Source: Chloroflexi bacterium OHK40 (lineage in GTDB: Bacteria > Chloroflexota > Chloroflexia > Chloroflexales > Chloroflexaceae). From it: 43,978 nt of DNA. Both the position numbers and the translations under genes were made by a program. Location: positions 1 through 43,978 of the forward strand of contig SFCB01000241.1 in NCBI GenBank assembly GCA_004367505.1, in the 5' to 3' direction. How positions within the stretch are numbered: position 1 is the first letter of the stretch; every line of letters starts with the position of its first letter. The notes under the pieces were generated by a model that was not told where the DNA came from, did not search any database, and saw only the letters and a list, made by a program, of their open reading frames with translations. This document shows positions 16,246 through 26,291 of the stretch, piece by piece.

Positions 16246-18498
16246 ATGGGTCGGCTATGGAAGGGGCTGAATTCCCAGCTCCGGAACCAGATTATCCTCC
16301 CTTTCCTCGGGCTCACGGTGATTGTCGCCCTGGCCGGGGCTGCTGTTGTCTATCAGTTTCTCTTTAGCTCCCTGCAGGACCGTTTCAATCACCAACTGGC
16401 GGCTGTTACCCGTGCCGCTAACAACGCGCTGATCCGCTACGAGCAGGGGAACCTGCAGTTCCTCTTTGAGGTAGCCTTCTCCCCAGCCAACCCCGACACC
16501 AACGCGCCCGCCGTGGCCGATGCGCTGGCCCGGGGGGATGGCGAGGGGCTCGCCCGGGCCCTCGATCCGCTCTTTCTGGTGGCGAACAGCCGCAGCGGCC
16601 AGCAATTGGATCGGCTGATCGCCTTCGACCGCAGCGGTACGACGGTGGTGGACTTCGAGCGCCCCCCGAACGCCGTCAACAATCGCTACATCGTGCACGC
16701 GCCGCTCTCACTCGCCGACGCATGGTTCACCCAGCGGGTCCTCAGCGGCCAGAGCGATAGCCGTGGCGATAAGTATGCCGGCCTGGTCCAGTTCGCCGAC
16801 ACGAACACGCTCTACTTCGCCACGATCGCGCCGGTGCGCATGGGCGATGAGGTAGTTGGCGGCGTGGTGGCAGCCACACGGGTAGAGAGCCTGCTGGCCG
16901 ACATGGCCAGAAACTCCCAGGCTGAGGGGATCACGATCTACGACCAGGCGGGCCGTGTGGCCAGTTCGACCTTCGGCGTAGGTGCCGTGCCGCCGATGAG
17001 TTTGCAGCTGCTCAACCAGTACGAGAGCAGTGAGGACCCATCTGTTGACGTGCTCTTCAGCCGCGTCAGCGTGAATGGTGTGGAGTACCAGTTTGCCTAC
17101 GTGCCTCTGGTTATCCGTGGGGCGAACGTGGGCATCCTCGCCCCGGCGCTCTCGCGAGTCGAGGTGCTCGAGACGATCAGCGGTACCGTCTGGCCGATCG
17201 CCCTGCTGGTGCTGGCGCTCGCGGGTGTCATGTTCCTGGCGGGTATCTTTACCGCCGGTCGCATCACCCGCCCGATCGAGGAGTTGGCGCGCACGGCCAT
17301 CGCCATCAGCGCCGGCGAGACGGAGCGGCGCGCCTACGTAGCCGCCGAGAACGAGATCGGCCAGTTGGCCCGTAGCTTCAACCAGATGACGGAGTACCTG
17401 GTGCGGCTCTACGGCCAGGTGCAGGCCGAGGCCAGCCAGCGGGCCGCCATCGTCGAGAGTATCACCGACGGTATCGTGGTGGTCGACGATCTCGGCGCGG
17501 TCAAGATGATCAATCTGGCCACGCGCCGGCTGATGGGCATCCCCGAGGATGCGCCCATGCCGGCGAAGCTCAGCGACATCCCCTTGAAGAAGCTGACCGA
17601 GGGCGTGCCCGGGTTCGGCTCGCAGCGGGCCCAGGATCTCTACACCCTCGGCAACTATATCGTCAAGGCCTCGATCGCTCCCGTGATCGGCGCCGACGGG
17701 ACCCGTAACGGCTACGTCTGCCTCATCCAGGATATGACGGCCGAAGTTGCGGTTGATCGCGCCAAGACGAACTTCATCGGTACGATTTCCCACGAGTTGA
17801 AGACGCCGCTCACGATTATTCGCGGCAACGCCGACGTGCTCCTCCGGGGGCTGGCTGGCCCGCTCGGGGACGATCAGCGTACCTTTGTAGACTCGATTCG
17901 CCAGCACGCCAACAATATGACTGGCCTGGTCAACAATGTGGTGACGGTGGCCAACCTCGACGCGGGCTCGGTCACGACTGAGCTGGAGCCCACCGAACTG
18001 GCCAGGCCGATCGGTGAGGCCGTCTTCCCGCTTCAGGGCTTGATCAAGGCCAAGGGCCTCAGCCTCACGATCGATGTCTCCGAGGAACTGCGGCCCGTGC
18101 TCGCTGATTATGACCAGCTACGCCAGATTATGCATCAGCTGCTCGACAACGCGCGGCGCTACACGAACGAGGGCGGAATTACGGTGCGCGCGGTCGATTG
18201 TGGGAGTTTCGTGCGCGTTGAGGTGCAGGATACGGGCCGGGGCATCCCGCCCGATATGCTGGAGCAGATCTTCCAGCGCTTCATTCGCGGCGATGGGAAC
18301 AGCGAGGGTATCAACTCGGCTGAGCGCGGGATCGGCCTTGGCCTGGCGATCTGCAAGCAGCTTGTCGAGCGCCAGGGCGGCACGATCGGCGTGACGAGTA
18401 CACCTGGTCAGGGCAGCACATTCTACTTCTCACTTCGCTACGCCGATGACACACCGAGCCCTGAAAAGTCGAATGCCCCGCTGGCTGCGGCTGCCTGA
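16246..18498 (+). CDS. Membrane sensor histidine kinase with HAMP and PAS domains
   Basis: This 750-aa inner-membrane kinase has TM1 at about residues 15-37. An extracytoplasmic sensor of about 275 residues, probably Cache-type (LDRLIAFDRSGTTVVDF, YFATIAPVRMGDEVVGGVVAAT), follows, then TM2 (about 315-338) and HAMP (GRITRPIEELARTA). After a PAS-like domain (IVESITDGIVVVDDLG) come HisKA with His516 in GTISHELKTPLTI and HATPase_c with LLDNARRYT, DTGRGIPPD and ERGIGLGLAI. The ATG at 16246 has AAAGGTGG upstream and lies inside the predicted transcript; a TTG at 16090 does not. There is no adjacent response regulator. Its last 53 nt overlap the start of the Calx-beta protein gene, suggesting that the two are coupled. 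Confidence 0.92.
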   Translation: MGRLWKGLNSQLRNQIILPFLGLTVIVALAGAAVVYQFLFSSLQDRFNHQLAAVTRAANNALIRYEQGNLQFLFEVAFSPANPDTNAPAVADALARGDGEGLARALDPLFLVANSRSGQQLDRLIAFDRSGTTVVDFERPPNAVNNRYIVHAPLSLADAWFTQRVLSGQSDSRGDKYAGLVQFADTNTLYFATIAPVRMGDEVVGGVVAATRVESLLADMARNSQAEGITIYDQAGRVASSTFGVGAVPPMSLQLLNQYESSEDPSVDVLFSRVSVNGVEYQFAYVPLVIRGANVGILAPALSRVEVLETISGTVWPIALLVLALAGVMFLAGIFTAGRITRPIEELARTAIAISAGETERRAYVAAENEIGQLARSFNQMTEYLVRLYGQVQAEASQRAAIVESITDGIVVVDDLGAVKMINLATRRLMGIPEDAPMPAKLSDIPLKKLTEGVPGFGSQRAQDLYTLGNYIVKASIAPVIGADGTRNGYVCLIQDMTAEVAVDRAKTNFIGTISHELKTPLTIIRGNADVLLRGLAGPLGDDQRTFVDSIRQHANNMTGLVNNVVTVANLDAGSVTTELEPTELARPIGEAVFPLQGLIKAKGLSLTIDVSEELRPVLADYDQLRQIMHQLLDNARRYTNEGGITVRAVDCGSFVRVEVQDTGRGIPPDMLEQIFQRFIRGDGNSEGINSAERGIGLGLAICKQLVERQGGTIGVTSTPGQGSTFYFSLRYADDTPSPEKSNAPLAAAA

Positions 18499-21400
18499 CC
18501 GTCGCTTTCTGACGCGCCCGCTGCCCTGGCTGATCGCTCTTGCCCTGGTGACCGTTCTGGGCGGGGTAACACTTATTGCGCGGATCGCGCTGAATATCGC
18601 CTCGCCCGCGATCAGCCGCTATGATGGCGACCTCGCGGCGCGCGTGCCGGTGAGCTACGATCTCTGGAGCTCCTTCGGGCCCCTGCTGCCGGCAATCAAC
18701 CCGGAGGTGATCGAGGCCGCCGAGGAGCTCGCTCCGCCAGATCCTGCGCCAGGCAACCCGCAGCCCGTCGATACGGTGCCGATCGCTGTGATTGGCCTCG
18801 CCACGCCAACGCCCCAGTTGCCCCTGGCTGTGGTGCCTTCGCCCTCGCCGACCAGCACTGAGGCGCCTCCTCCCAGCCCGGTTGTCTCGCCCACCGCCAC
18901 CGCTACGCGCACAACCGAGCCCATCCGCGCCCCCACACAGCCGCCGCCATCCCGCACCGCTGCCCCGGCCACGGCTACCGCGATCCGGCCCACAACGACG
19001 CCGGTGACCGCGCCTGATCCGCCTTCTGGCGCGCCGCCTACCAGCACGCCGTTGCCCCCAACCGCTACCACGGCGCCACCCAGGCCTCCCAATACGCCAG
19101 CGCCCACCAGCACGCTGGTGCCCACCAGCCCGCCCGCGCCTACCAGCACGCCCGGGCCAACCAGTACGCCCTTGCCTACCAGTACGCCCACGCCGCCCCT
19201 GCTGAGTTTCGTGGACAGCGCGATTACCGCCAGTGAGACGCAGGGCTCGGCTACCGTGAGGCTACGCCTGAGCGACGCCTATTTCCTGCCAGTGACGGTT
19301 GCCTATGCCACCGGAGGTGGCAGTGCGACGCCTGACAGCGACTATACCGCCACCAGTGGCACGCTTACCTTCACGCCCGGCGAGCGTGAGAAGAGCTTCA
19401 CCATCCCGATCCGCGCCGATGCGCTCGATGAGCCGAACGAGACGGTGGAGATCAGCCTGTCGGTCCTTGGCAATGCCATCCTCAGCGGGCCATCCACCGC
19501 TGTGCTGACGATCACCGATAGCAACGCCCCGCCGCTCGTGCGTTTCTCCGGTGCTGCCCGGACCGTCGCCGAGAGTGTGGGGACGACGACGCTTACGGTC
19601 GAGTTGAGCGAGCCGAGCGCCATCGATGTCTCGGTGCCGTTTGTTGTGGGTGGCACGGCCGCCTCGGACGATCACAACTTGCGCGCTAGCGCGCTGGTGA
19701 TCCCGGCCGGCAGCACCAGCGCGCGCCTGCGCTTCTCTGTCACCGCCGATTGGGTGGACGAAGACGATGAAAGCGTGGTGGTGACGCTCGGGACGCCCCG
19801 GAACGCCGATCTCAGCAGCCCCAGCGTCTTCGTGCTGACGATCACCGATGATGATACCGCCGCTGTGACGCTGCGCCCGGATACGCTGGAGCTCGAAGAG
19901 GGCGAGGATGGTATCTACAGCATCGTGCTGGAGAGCCAGCCGGTTGATCCGGTGACGGTCGACCTGCTGCCCGATGGCCAGTTGCTCCTGCTCTCGCAGA
20001 GCCAGTTGACCTTTACGGCGTCGAACTGGAATACCCCGCGCCAGGTGCGGCTGAGGGCGATCGATGACGCAATCGATGAGACCAGCCCGCATACCGGCAC
20101 GCTGCGCCACAGTGTGCGCAGCCTCGACCCGCGCTACAACGGGATCGCCACGGCGCCCCTCACGGCGCGAATCATCGATGATGATACCGCCGGAGTGATC
20201 ATCACCGCTCCACCGCTGCTCACACTCACCGAGGCCGACGGGCCGGGCCAGAGCCAGACCTATACGATCGTGCTTCGCAGCCAGCCGGTGGCACCGGTGA
20301 CGCTGAGCCTCGGTTCCCCAGATGGGCAGGTGCTGGTGAGCCCGGCGACGCTGACAATCGCGCCCGAGAGTTGGAATACGCCGCGCACGATAACGGTCAC
20401 CGCCATCGACGATCCCGTGGATGAGCGGGGTGGCCGTGGGGGCCGCCCGGCCACCGATCCACATACTGGCACGGTAGCCCACGTGGTTAGCAGCGCCGAC
20501 CCGCTCTACAACGGGTTTGCAGTGGCCGACCTCGTCTGGGCGATCACCGACAACGATAGCGCCGGGGTGATCATCGAGCCGCGTACCGTTGCTGTCAGCG
20601 AGGCGTTGCCTGCTGTTGCGGCCACCTACGCTGTGCGCCTGGATAGCCAGCCGACGGCACCGGTGACGGTAGCAATCAACTTCGACCCTCAGGAACTGGT
20701 TGTTCAGGGGGGGCCTACCAGCCCGGTGACGCTTTCCTTCCAGCCCGAGGACTGGAACGTGGCACAGACGGTTCGTGTGGCACCGCTCGACGATGCGATC
20801 GACGAAGATGGGCGTGGGAACACGCTCCCCCATACAAGCACGATCACCCATGCGCTGGTGAGCGCCGACCCGAACTACGACGATGCCACGAGTGGCCTTC
20901 CCGTCGATGATGTAACGGTCTCGATCACCGACAATGACACCGCTGGCGTCACGATCACGCCACCCGCGCCGGCAACGGTGGTTGAGGGCGCTACGATCAC
21001 CTATACGCTCCGCCTGGACAGCCAGCCGACGTCGCCGGTCGATCTGTCGCTGAGCATCACGCCGACAGGTGTAGCCAGCGTGGCGCCGGTTTCGCTCACG
21101 GTTGGCACGGGGCCAGACGACTGGCGACAGTCGCGAACGATCACTATCACGGCGCTCGACGATGCCTTCGACGGGCCCGCCGAGAGCTTGCCGGTGACGG
21201 TCTCCCACGTGCTGGCGAGCGCCGATCCGAACTATGACGATACCACGAGCGGCTTCGCCGTCGATGATGTGGTGATCTCCGTTATCGACAACGATACGGC
21301 CGGGATCAACCTCGGGCCGCTCTCCATCACCACCCCCCTCAGTGAGACGGTGACGGCCCCGAACCATTCCGCCACCTTCACTGTGACGCTGCGGAGCCGC

Positions 21401-23965
21401 CCGCGAAGCCCGGTCACGGTTACGCTCCTGCCCGACGATGAGGTGACGCTGAGCACGAGCGTTTTGACCTTTACCAGCGATCCGCTCGCGTGGCGCACCC
21501 CGCAGACCGTGACCGTGACGGCGGTGGACGATGTGATCGCCGAGAATGCGATCGCCCCATCGACGATCCGGATCGCGACGGCAAGCGCCGATCCGCGCTA
21601 TGCTGGGCTCACCAGCGTGCTGAACCTCGACGTCGAGGATAACGATCTCGCCGGTGTCGTCTTCTCGGCGCCATCGGGCCTGTTCACCACCGAGGGCGGT
21701 GGGGTGGTAACCTTCACCCTGCGGCTGCTCAGCCAGCCCGAATCGCCGGTGAGCCTGAATCTGCTCAGTAGCAACCCGGCTGAAGGGCAGGTGATCAGCC
21801 CGACCTTGCCGATCACCTTCACGCCAGCGACCTGGGATGTGCCACGCACCGTCACGGTTGCCGGGGTGGACGATAGCGTGCGCGATGGCAACCAGACCTA
21901 CACCGTCACGGTGCAGATCGTGGCGTCCGACGCGCCCAAGTACACGACCGATCCGGATCAAGAGCCGCCCCCGATCCTGCCGCTTCTGACCCTGACCAAC
22001 CTGGACGATGAGCCCCTGGTGGTCTCGGTGGCGGATGCGGCACCACTGGGTGAGGGCGATGGCGGGCTGCGGGCGTTCCGCTTTCCGGTCACGCTGAGCC
22101 GTACCTCACCGTTCACGGTGACTGTCGGCTATACCACCTACCCGCTGAGCGCCACCGCAGGCAGCGATTTCGTCGTGGCGACAGGGAGGCTCACCTTCGC
22201 TCCGGGCACGCTCACCCGCCCGCTCGATGTCTTCGTTATCGGCGACACGGTGTACGAGCCGGATGAACTGTTCGGCCTGCGGCTCACAAGTGTCGAGGCC
22301 CCCGGTGACATCGCAGCGCTCGGGGTCACAGAGGGTCTGGGCCGCATTCTCAACGATGATGAGCCCGGCTTCCGATTCGCCCGCGCCGACACGCTCGTGG
22401 ACGAGAACAGTGGTCTGGCCGAGGTGGTAGTGCAGCTCGATGAGCCCGTGGCAACGGTGGTGATGGTAGCCTACAGCACGATCGACAGTGGTACGGCGGC
22501 CGGCACCGCGCAGCCAGGCGTCGATTATCTTGGCGTCAGTGGGACGCTGATCTTCAACTCGGGCGAGGTGACAAAGACCTTCACTGTGCCCATTCTCGAT
22601 AATGACGCTGTGGAGGATGATCTATACGAGACCGTACGGCTTGCGCTGTTCGGCGCCAGCGGTGCGCCGCTCGGCAGCCCGAGCGTGGCTACGATTACCA
22701 TCGTCGAGGATGGCCTCGACCCGGTCACCGCCACGCCCGGCACCCTGGTGACTGGTGGCCCGCTCGCCACGCCAGAGAACGGCTTTAGCTACGCCGGTTC
22801 GGGCGGAGGGACTGGCTCCACCTACCTGGCGATGGTGGTGCCCTGCAGCTGGCCCACGGGCCAGCCCTTGACGATCGAGCTCTGGAGCCCTGCCCTCCAC
22901 ACCGACACCGGGTCGGTTGACGCGCTGCTCGCCACGGGCGGCTCGGCGGGCTCAGGCCAGACGACCTTCGAGCTCTACGCCGCCGGCACAGCAGTAGACC
23001 CCACCGGCGCTGGGCCGCTTCCGGGCGCTGCCGGCTCTCTCCACGGGCAGGTGTACAGTGCGACAGCCACCGCCGAGGGGTGGGAGCCCTTCTACACCCT
23101 GGCAACCCCGGCCCCGTGTGGCCGCTACGTGCTGCGCTCCGCGAGCGATGGTGCCGACGAGAACTGGTGGGCGGTGCGCGCAACGCCTTCCGGAAGCGCA
23201 GAGGCGGTGCAGTTCGCAACGCTCCTCAGTTCGGTCGGCCAGATTTCGCCGCCAGGGGAGTCGCTGTGCACCACGGGCTGGTTCTACGTGCCGCCCGACA
23301 CCGCCAGCCTGAGCCTGCGCAATTTCGATCTCGACGCGCCGCCGGGCGGCAGCGACACCCTGGCAAGCCTGCGCTACTACAGCCCCGGCGAGCCCTTCGA
23401 CCCGCGTGGCACGATCGGAGGGCGTGCGGGAAGCGCTTCGCAGGAAGGCACCTGGGCCGAAGACACCATCCTTTGGCCTGACGCGGGCTGGTGGCGCGTG
23501 GTGATCTGTACGAGCGACCACAACCGCCTGAGCTTTGTGGCTCTCGGCGACGATCTGCTGCTCCCGCTGTTCGCCAGCCCCCCGACGGAGACAGCGCTGC
23601 AAGCGAACCTGGCCGTCACACCGACAGTGGCGACAGCGGGCGAGCCAGTAGTAGTTGGCCTGGAGTACGGTGCATCGGGCGGTAGAGCCTACGGCGCTAC
23701 GATCACCGTTACGCTCCCGTCTGAGTTGGCCTTTGCCGGGGACCCGTGCGCGGGCGTGGCCGTGCCGTGTGTGGCCAGCGCCAGCAGTGTGACATTCACG
23801 CCGGGAGATCTGGCCTCCGGATCGGGTGGGGCCTATAGCTTCAGCACGACGGTAGACGCGGATGCGGCCGCCGACGTGGTGGCCATACAGGTGGCCATGC
23901 ACGGGAGCGATGTGGCAGGTAATCGCCTGCTGGCGCGTGGGGCAGCAGTTCTTACAATTCCCTGA
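18446..23965 (+). CDS. Giant membrane-anchored Calx-beta repeat protein
   Basis: This protein of about 1,839 aa (ATG at 18446; an ATG at 18473 is also possible) is tethered by one N-terminal TM (about 25-47). A Pro/Thr/Ser stalk (about 85-250, TSTP-type repeats) follows. The ectodomain starts with two Calx-beta domains (about 252-468; DYTATSGTLTFTPGE, DEPNETVEISL). Six related repeats of about 100 residues come next, each opening with an acidic DNDTAG/DDDTAG-type motif and containing SQPTAPVTV and ADPxY signatures. Two more Calx-beta domains and a C-terminal beta-rich part ending in a DUF11-like domain complete it. Acidic loops suggest Ca2+ binding. A long extracellular adhesin or matrix role is inferred. 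It overlaps the sensor kinase gene by 53 nt. Confidence 0.88.
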   Translation: MTHRALKSRMPRWLRLPDRRFLTRPLPWLIALALVTVLGGVTLIARIALNIASPAISRYDGDLAARVPVSYDLWSSFGPLLPAINPEVIEAAEELAPPDPAPGNPQPVDTVPIAVIGLATPTPQLPLAVVPSPSPTSTEAPPPSPVVSPTATATRTTEPIRAPTQPPPSRTAAPATATAIRPTTTPVTAPDPPSGAPPTSTPLPPTATTAPPRPPNTPAPTSTLVPTSPPAPTSTPGPTSTPLPTSTPTPPLLSFVDSAITASETQGSATVRLRLSDAYFLPVTVAYATGGGSATPDSDYTATSGTLTFTPGEREKSFTIPIRADALDEPNETVEISLSVLGNAILSGPSTAVLTITDSNAPPLVRFSGAARTVAESVGTTTLTVELSEPSAIDVSVPFVVGGTAASDDHNLRASALVIPAGSTSARLRFSVTADWVDEDDESVVVTLGTPRNADLSSPSVFVLTITDDDTAAVTLRPDTLELEEGEDGIYSIVLESQPVDPVTVDLLPDGQLLLLSQSQLTFTASNWNTPRQVRLRAIDDAIDETSPHTGTLRHSVRSLDPRYNGIATAPLTARIIDDDTAGVIITAPPLLTLTEADGPGQSQTYTIVLRSQPVAPVTLSLGSPDGQVLVSPATLTIAPESWNTPRTITVTAIDDPVDERGGRGGRPATDPHTGTVAHVVSSADPLYNGFAVADLVWAITDNDSAGVIIEPRTVAVSEALPAVAATYAVRLDSQPTAPVTVAINFDPQELVVQGGPTSPVTLSFQPEDWNVAQTVRVAPLDDAIDEDGRGNTLPHTSTITHALVSADPNYDDATSGLPVDDVTVSITDNDTAGVTITPPAPATVVEGATITYTLRLDSQPTSPVDLSLSITPTGVASVAPVSLTVGTGPDDWRQSRTITITALDDAFDGPAESLPVTVSHVLASADPNYDDTTSGFAVDDVVISVIDNDTAGINLGPLSITTPLSETVTAPNHSATFTVTLRSRPRSPVTVTLLPDDEVTLSTSVLTFTSDPLAWRTPQTVTVTAVDDVIAENAIAPSTIRIATASADPRYAGLTSVLNLDVEDNDLAGVVFSAPSGLFTTEGGGVVTFTLRLLSQPESPVSLNLLSSNPAEGQVISPTLPITFTPATWDVPRTVTVAGVDDSVRDGNQTYTVTVQIVASDAPKYTTDPDQEPPPILPLLTLTNLDDEPLVVSVADAAPLGEGDGGLRAFRFPVTLSRTSPFTVTVGYTTYPLSATAGSDFVVATGRLTFAPGTLTRPLDVFVIGDTVYEPDELFGLRLTSVEAPGDIAALGVTEGLGRILNDDEPGFRFARADTLVDENSGLAEVVVQLDEPVATVVMVAYSTIDSGTAAGTAQPGVDYLGVSGTLIFNSGEVTKTFTVPILDNDAVEDDLYETVRLALFGASGAPLGSPSVATITIVEDGLDPVTATPGTLVTGGPLATPENGFSYAGSGGGTGSTYLAMVVPCSWPTGQPLTIELWSPALHTDTGSVDALLATGGSAGSGQTTFELYAAGTAVDPTGAGPLPGAAGSLHGQVYSATATAEGWEPFYTLATPAPCGRYVLRSASDGADENWWAVRATPSGSAEAVQFATLLSSVGQISPPGESLCTTGWFYVPPDTASLSLRNFDLDAPPGGSDTLASLRYYSPGEPFDPRGTIGGRAGSASQEGTWAEDTILWPDAGWWRVVICTSDHNRLSFVALGDDLLLPLFASPPTETALQANLAVTPTVATAGEPVVVGLEYGASGGRAYGATITVTLPSELAFAGDPCAGVAVPCVASASSVTFTPGDLASGSGGAYSFSTTVDADAAADVVAIQVAMHGSDVAGNRLLARGAAVLTIP

Positions 23966-24107
23966 TACCGCGTCCGGCATGATACGGTGCATCGGTGGGG
24001 AGTCGTGGAGGGGCTACCGCTCCCTTCGCAACCCAACGTCGTCCACCTGAGTCAAACAGGGTTTAATGTGAAGGGGTGCGACGCGCCACCTGAGTCGGGT
24101 GGATCGT

Positions 24108-24119
24108 AGCCCTGCAGGG
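24108..24119. repeat. Perfect 12-bp palindrome GCCCTGCAGGGC
   Basis: This short perfect palindrome lies in the 184-bp gap before the GT39-like gene. The same gap carries two direct copies of ccacctgagtc, near 24040 and 24087. A regulatory or recombination role is not shown. Confidence 0.35.
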
Positions 24120-24149
24120 CGAGTCGACGATTTGCGCTATCATGGCCGG

Positions 24150-26282
24150 GTGAGCGCCTTTGACGTCGCGGGGCGTGTTCCCCGCCTCAACCTGCCTCTG
24201 CTGCTGATCCTGCTGCTGGCCCTGGGCTGGCGGCTGCTGCTCTGGGCCCAGCCGCTCCACCAGCCAGCCAACGACGAGGTTGAGTACATCACCGTTGCGC
24301 AGGATCTGCTGGCGGGGCGAGGCTGGTCGTTCTACGACCGCTATCGCTGGCTGCGGGCTCCGCTCTACCCGCTCTTCCTGGCGGGCTCGCTCTGGATCGC
24401 CGGTGGCGACCTGCACCGTGCCGCACTGCCGAACCTGCTCCTGAGCATCGGCGTGATCTATCTGGTCTACCGGCTTGCGCGGGAGCTAGCGCCAGAGGCG
24501 GGGCGACGCCCAGGGTTGATCGCGGCGGCGGTTGCGGCCGCGCTGCAAACCTACGCCACCTTCGGCGCGCTCTACATGAGCGAGACGCTCTTCAGCCTGC
24601 TCTTTGCGGCCGGGCTGCTGGCGTTGGCGCGCTGGAGTCGGTCTGGCGGTCTGTGGTGGGCGGGGCTGGCCGGTGCGCTGCTCGGGCTCGCTTGCCTCAC
24701 CCGCTCTGCCGCCCTGGTGATGCTCCCGGTGGCGGGGATCTGGATCATCTGGCTGGAGGCCCGCAGAGGGGGGGGGCGGATGCCCGCCGCGCTGATCCCG
24801 GCGGTCGTTATGGGGTTGTGCGCCGCACTGATGATCGGGCCGTGGACGCTGCGCAACTGCCGGGCCTACAGTGCCTGCATCCTGATCGAGAGCGGCTTCG
24901 CCTATAACCTCTGGGCCTTCTACGAGCCGCGAGAAGATCTAGCGACGATCAACAGGACGCTCGAAGCCATCGCCGATCCGGCTGAGCGGGCCGCCGAGGC
25001 CACGGAACGCGGGCTCGCCCGGCTCCGGGAGGACCCGGCGATCCTCTTGCGCAAACTGCCGGCGGAGTGGGAGCGGCTCTGGGTGGTCAAGCCGATCCAG
25101 GACCGCTTTCTGCTCGCGAATTACTACAGTGATCCGCCGCCACTCCTCTTCCTGAGCGCCCTTCTGCTCGACGACGTACTCTACCTGCTGGTGCTGTGCG
25201 GCGCCATGATCGGCCTGGCTGGCTTGCTCGTGCGGCGGAACGCGCTAGCCATGCTCTGCGCCCTCTGGTGCGCGGTGTTCGTCGGGATCACGCTGCTCAC
25301 CCACGCCGAGGGGCGCTACCGTCACTTTCTCTTCATGGTGCTGATCCCGCTGGCGGCGGTGGCTGCCGATCGCCTGCTCCGGCGGGAGCCTGTGCCGCGC
25401 CGCGTGTGGCTGGCCGTACTACTGCCGCTCGGGCTGGCGTTGCTTCCCCTCTTCGTCTACTACCCGTGGGCGTGGGCGGGCGGCGGCGCGGCGCGGAGCG
25501 TGTACCGTGGTATCGGGGATGTGCTGGCCGCCGTAGGTGCCGAGGAACAGGCGGCTGGGGCCTACGCTAGCGCGCTCCAGGCGAGCGAGACACCCGACGG
25601 CTGGATCGCCCTTGGCACCTTGCAGCGGCGCCAGGGTGATCTGGCCTCCGCTGAGCAGTCGTACGAACTCGCCCACGAGCTCCGGCCACCGTATGTGGGC
25701 GCCAGCGCGCACCTGGGCGATCTGCGGCGCGAGCAAGGGCGGCTCGACGAGGCCCGGCAGGCCTTCCGTGGGCGCTACCTGGACCAGGCCCGCCTGACCG
25801 ACTGGAGCTTCCGCTTCCTCACCCCGGCGCCCGTGACGGAGCTCGACATAGGTGGTGGCCTCGATTACGGCTACGTAGCCGGGGTGCACCTGGCCGAGGA
25901 CCAGCAGGGCGCCAGCGCGCGCTGGACCGACGGGCGGGGCCTGCTGCGCCCTGGTGTCGATGGGCAGGCGGTGTTGCGGCTGCGAGCGGCGGCACCCCAC
26001 CCGGACATCCGGACGGTGCCGGTGCAGATCTGCAGAGGTGGAGCGTGTACCGAGGTCGAACTGGGGCCAACCTGGCGCACGGTGACCCTGGTGCTGCCGG
26101 CCTCGGTCGAGCCGATCGAGGTGCGCAGCCCGACTTTTACGGCGCCCGACGGGCGAGTGCTTGGCGTGCTACTTGACCGGGCCGCGATCGAGCCGGTGCT
26201 GGCTCTTGAGCCCGGAACCCGGGCACTGGATGCCGGGACGCAGCAGCACGCCACAGAAACGCCTGGACGGCCAGGCACCTGA
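24150..26282 (+). CDS. GT39-like membrane glycosyltransferase with C-terminal TPR region
   Basis: This polytopic protein of about 710 aa has roughly ten hydrophobic segments in its first 450 residues. The first loop holds the paired acidic motif NDEVEYITVAQ (Asp42-Glu43), typical of ArnT/PMT-type GT-C enzymes that use polyprenyl-phosphate sugars. LYMSETLF and CLTRSAALVMLP segments and a YRHFLFMVLIPLAA helix follow. After the membrane part, residues about 455-560 contain TPR-like pairs (GAYASALQASETPDGWIALG, SAEQSYELAHELRP, LDEARQAF). A C-terminal beta-rich domain of about 150 residues completes it. The GTG at 24150 is preferred; an in-frame GTG at 24099 adds 17 unlikely residues. A TATCAT -10-like box ends 7 nt before the GTG, so the mRNA may be leaderless. 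Confidence 0.82.
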   Translation: MSAFDVAGRVPRLNLPLLLILLLALGWRLLLWAQPLHQPANDEVEYITVAQDLLAGRGWSFYDRYRWLRAPLYPLFLAGSLWIAGGDLHRAALPNLLLSIGVIYLVYRLARELAPEAGRRPGLIAAAVAAALQTYATFGALYMSETLFSLLFAAGLLALARWSRSGGLWWAGLAGALLGLACLTRSAALVMLPVAGIWIIWLEARRGGGRMPAALIPAVVMGLCAALMIGPWTLRNCRAYSACILIESGFAYNLWAFYEPREDLATINRTLEAIADPAERAAEATERGLARLREDPAILLRKLPAEWERLWVVKPIQDRFLLANYYSDPPPLLFLSALLLDDVLYLLVLCGAMIGLAGLLVRRNALAMLCALWCAVFVGITLLTHAEGRYRHFLFMVLIPLAAVAADRLLRREPVPRRVWLAVLLPLGLALLPLFVYYPWAWAGGGAARSVYRGIGDVLAAVGAEEQAAGAYASALQASETPDGWIALGTLQRRQGDLASAEQSYELAHELRPPYVGASAHLGDLRREQGRLDEARQAFRGRYLDQARLTDWSFRFLTPAPVTELDIGGGLDYGYVAGVHLAEDQQGASARWTDGRGLLRPGVDGQAVLRLRAAAPHPDIRTVPVQICRGGACTEVELGPTWRTVTLVLPASVEPIEVRSPTFTAPDGRVLGVLLDRAAIEPVLALEPGTRALDAGTQQHATETPGRPGT

Positions 26283-26291
26283 GGCTGTAGG

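Noticed and set aside
19262-21961. Minus-strand open frame of about 900 codons
   Set aside because: It is a shadow of the Calx-beta gene in high-GC DNA; its His/Arg/Gly-rich translation has no domain.
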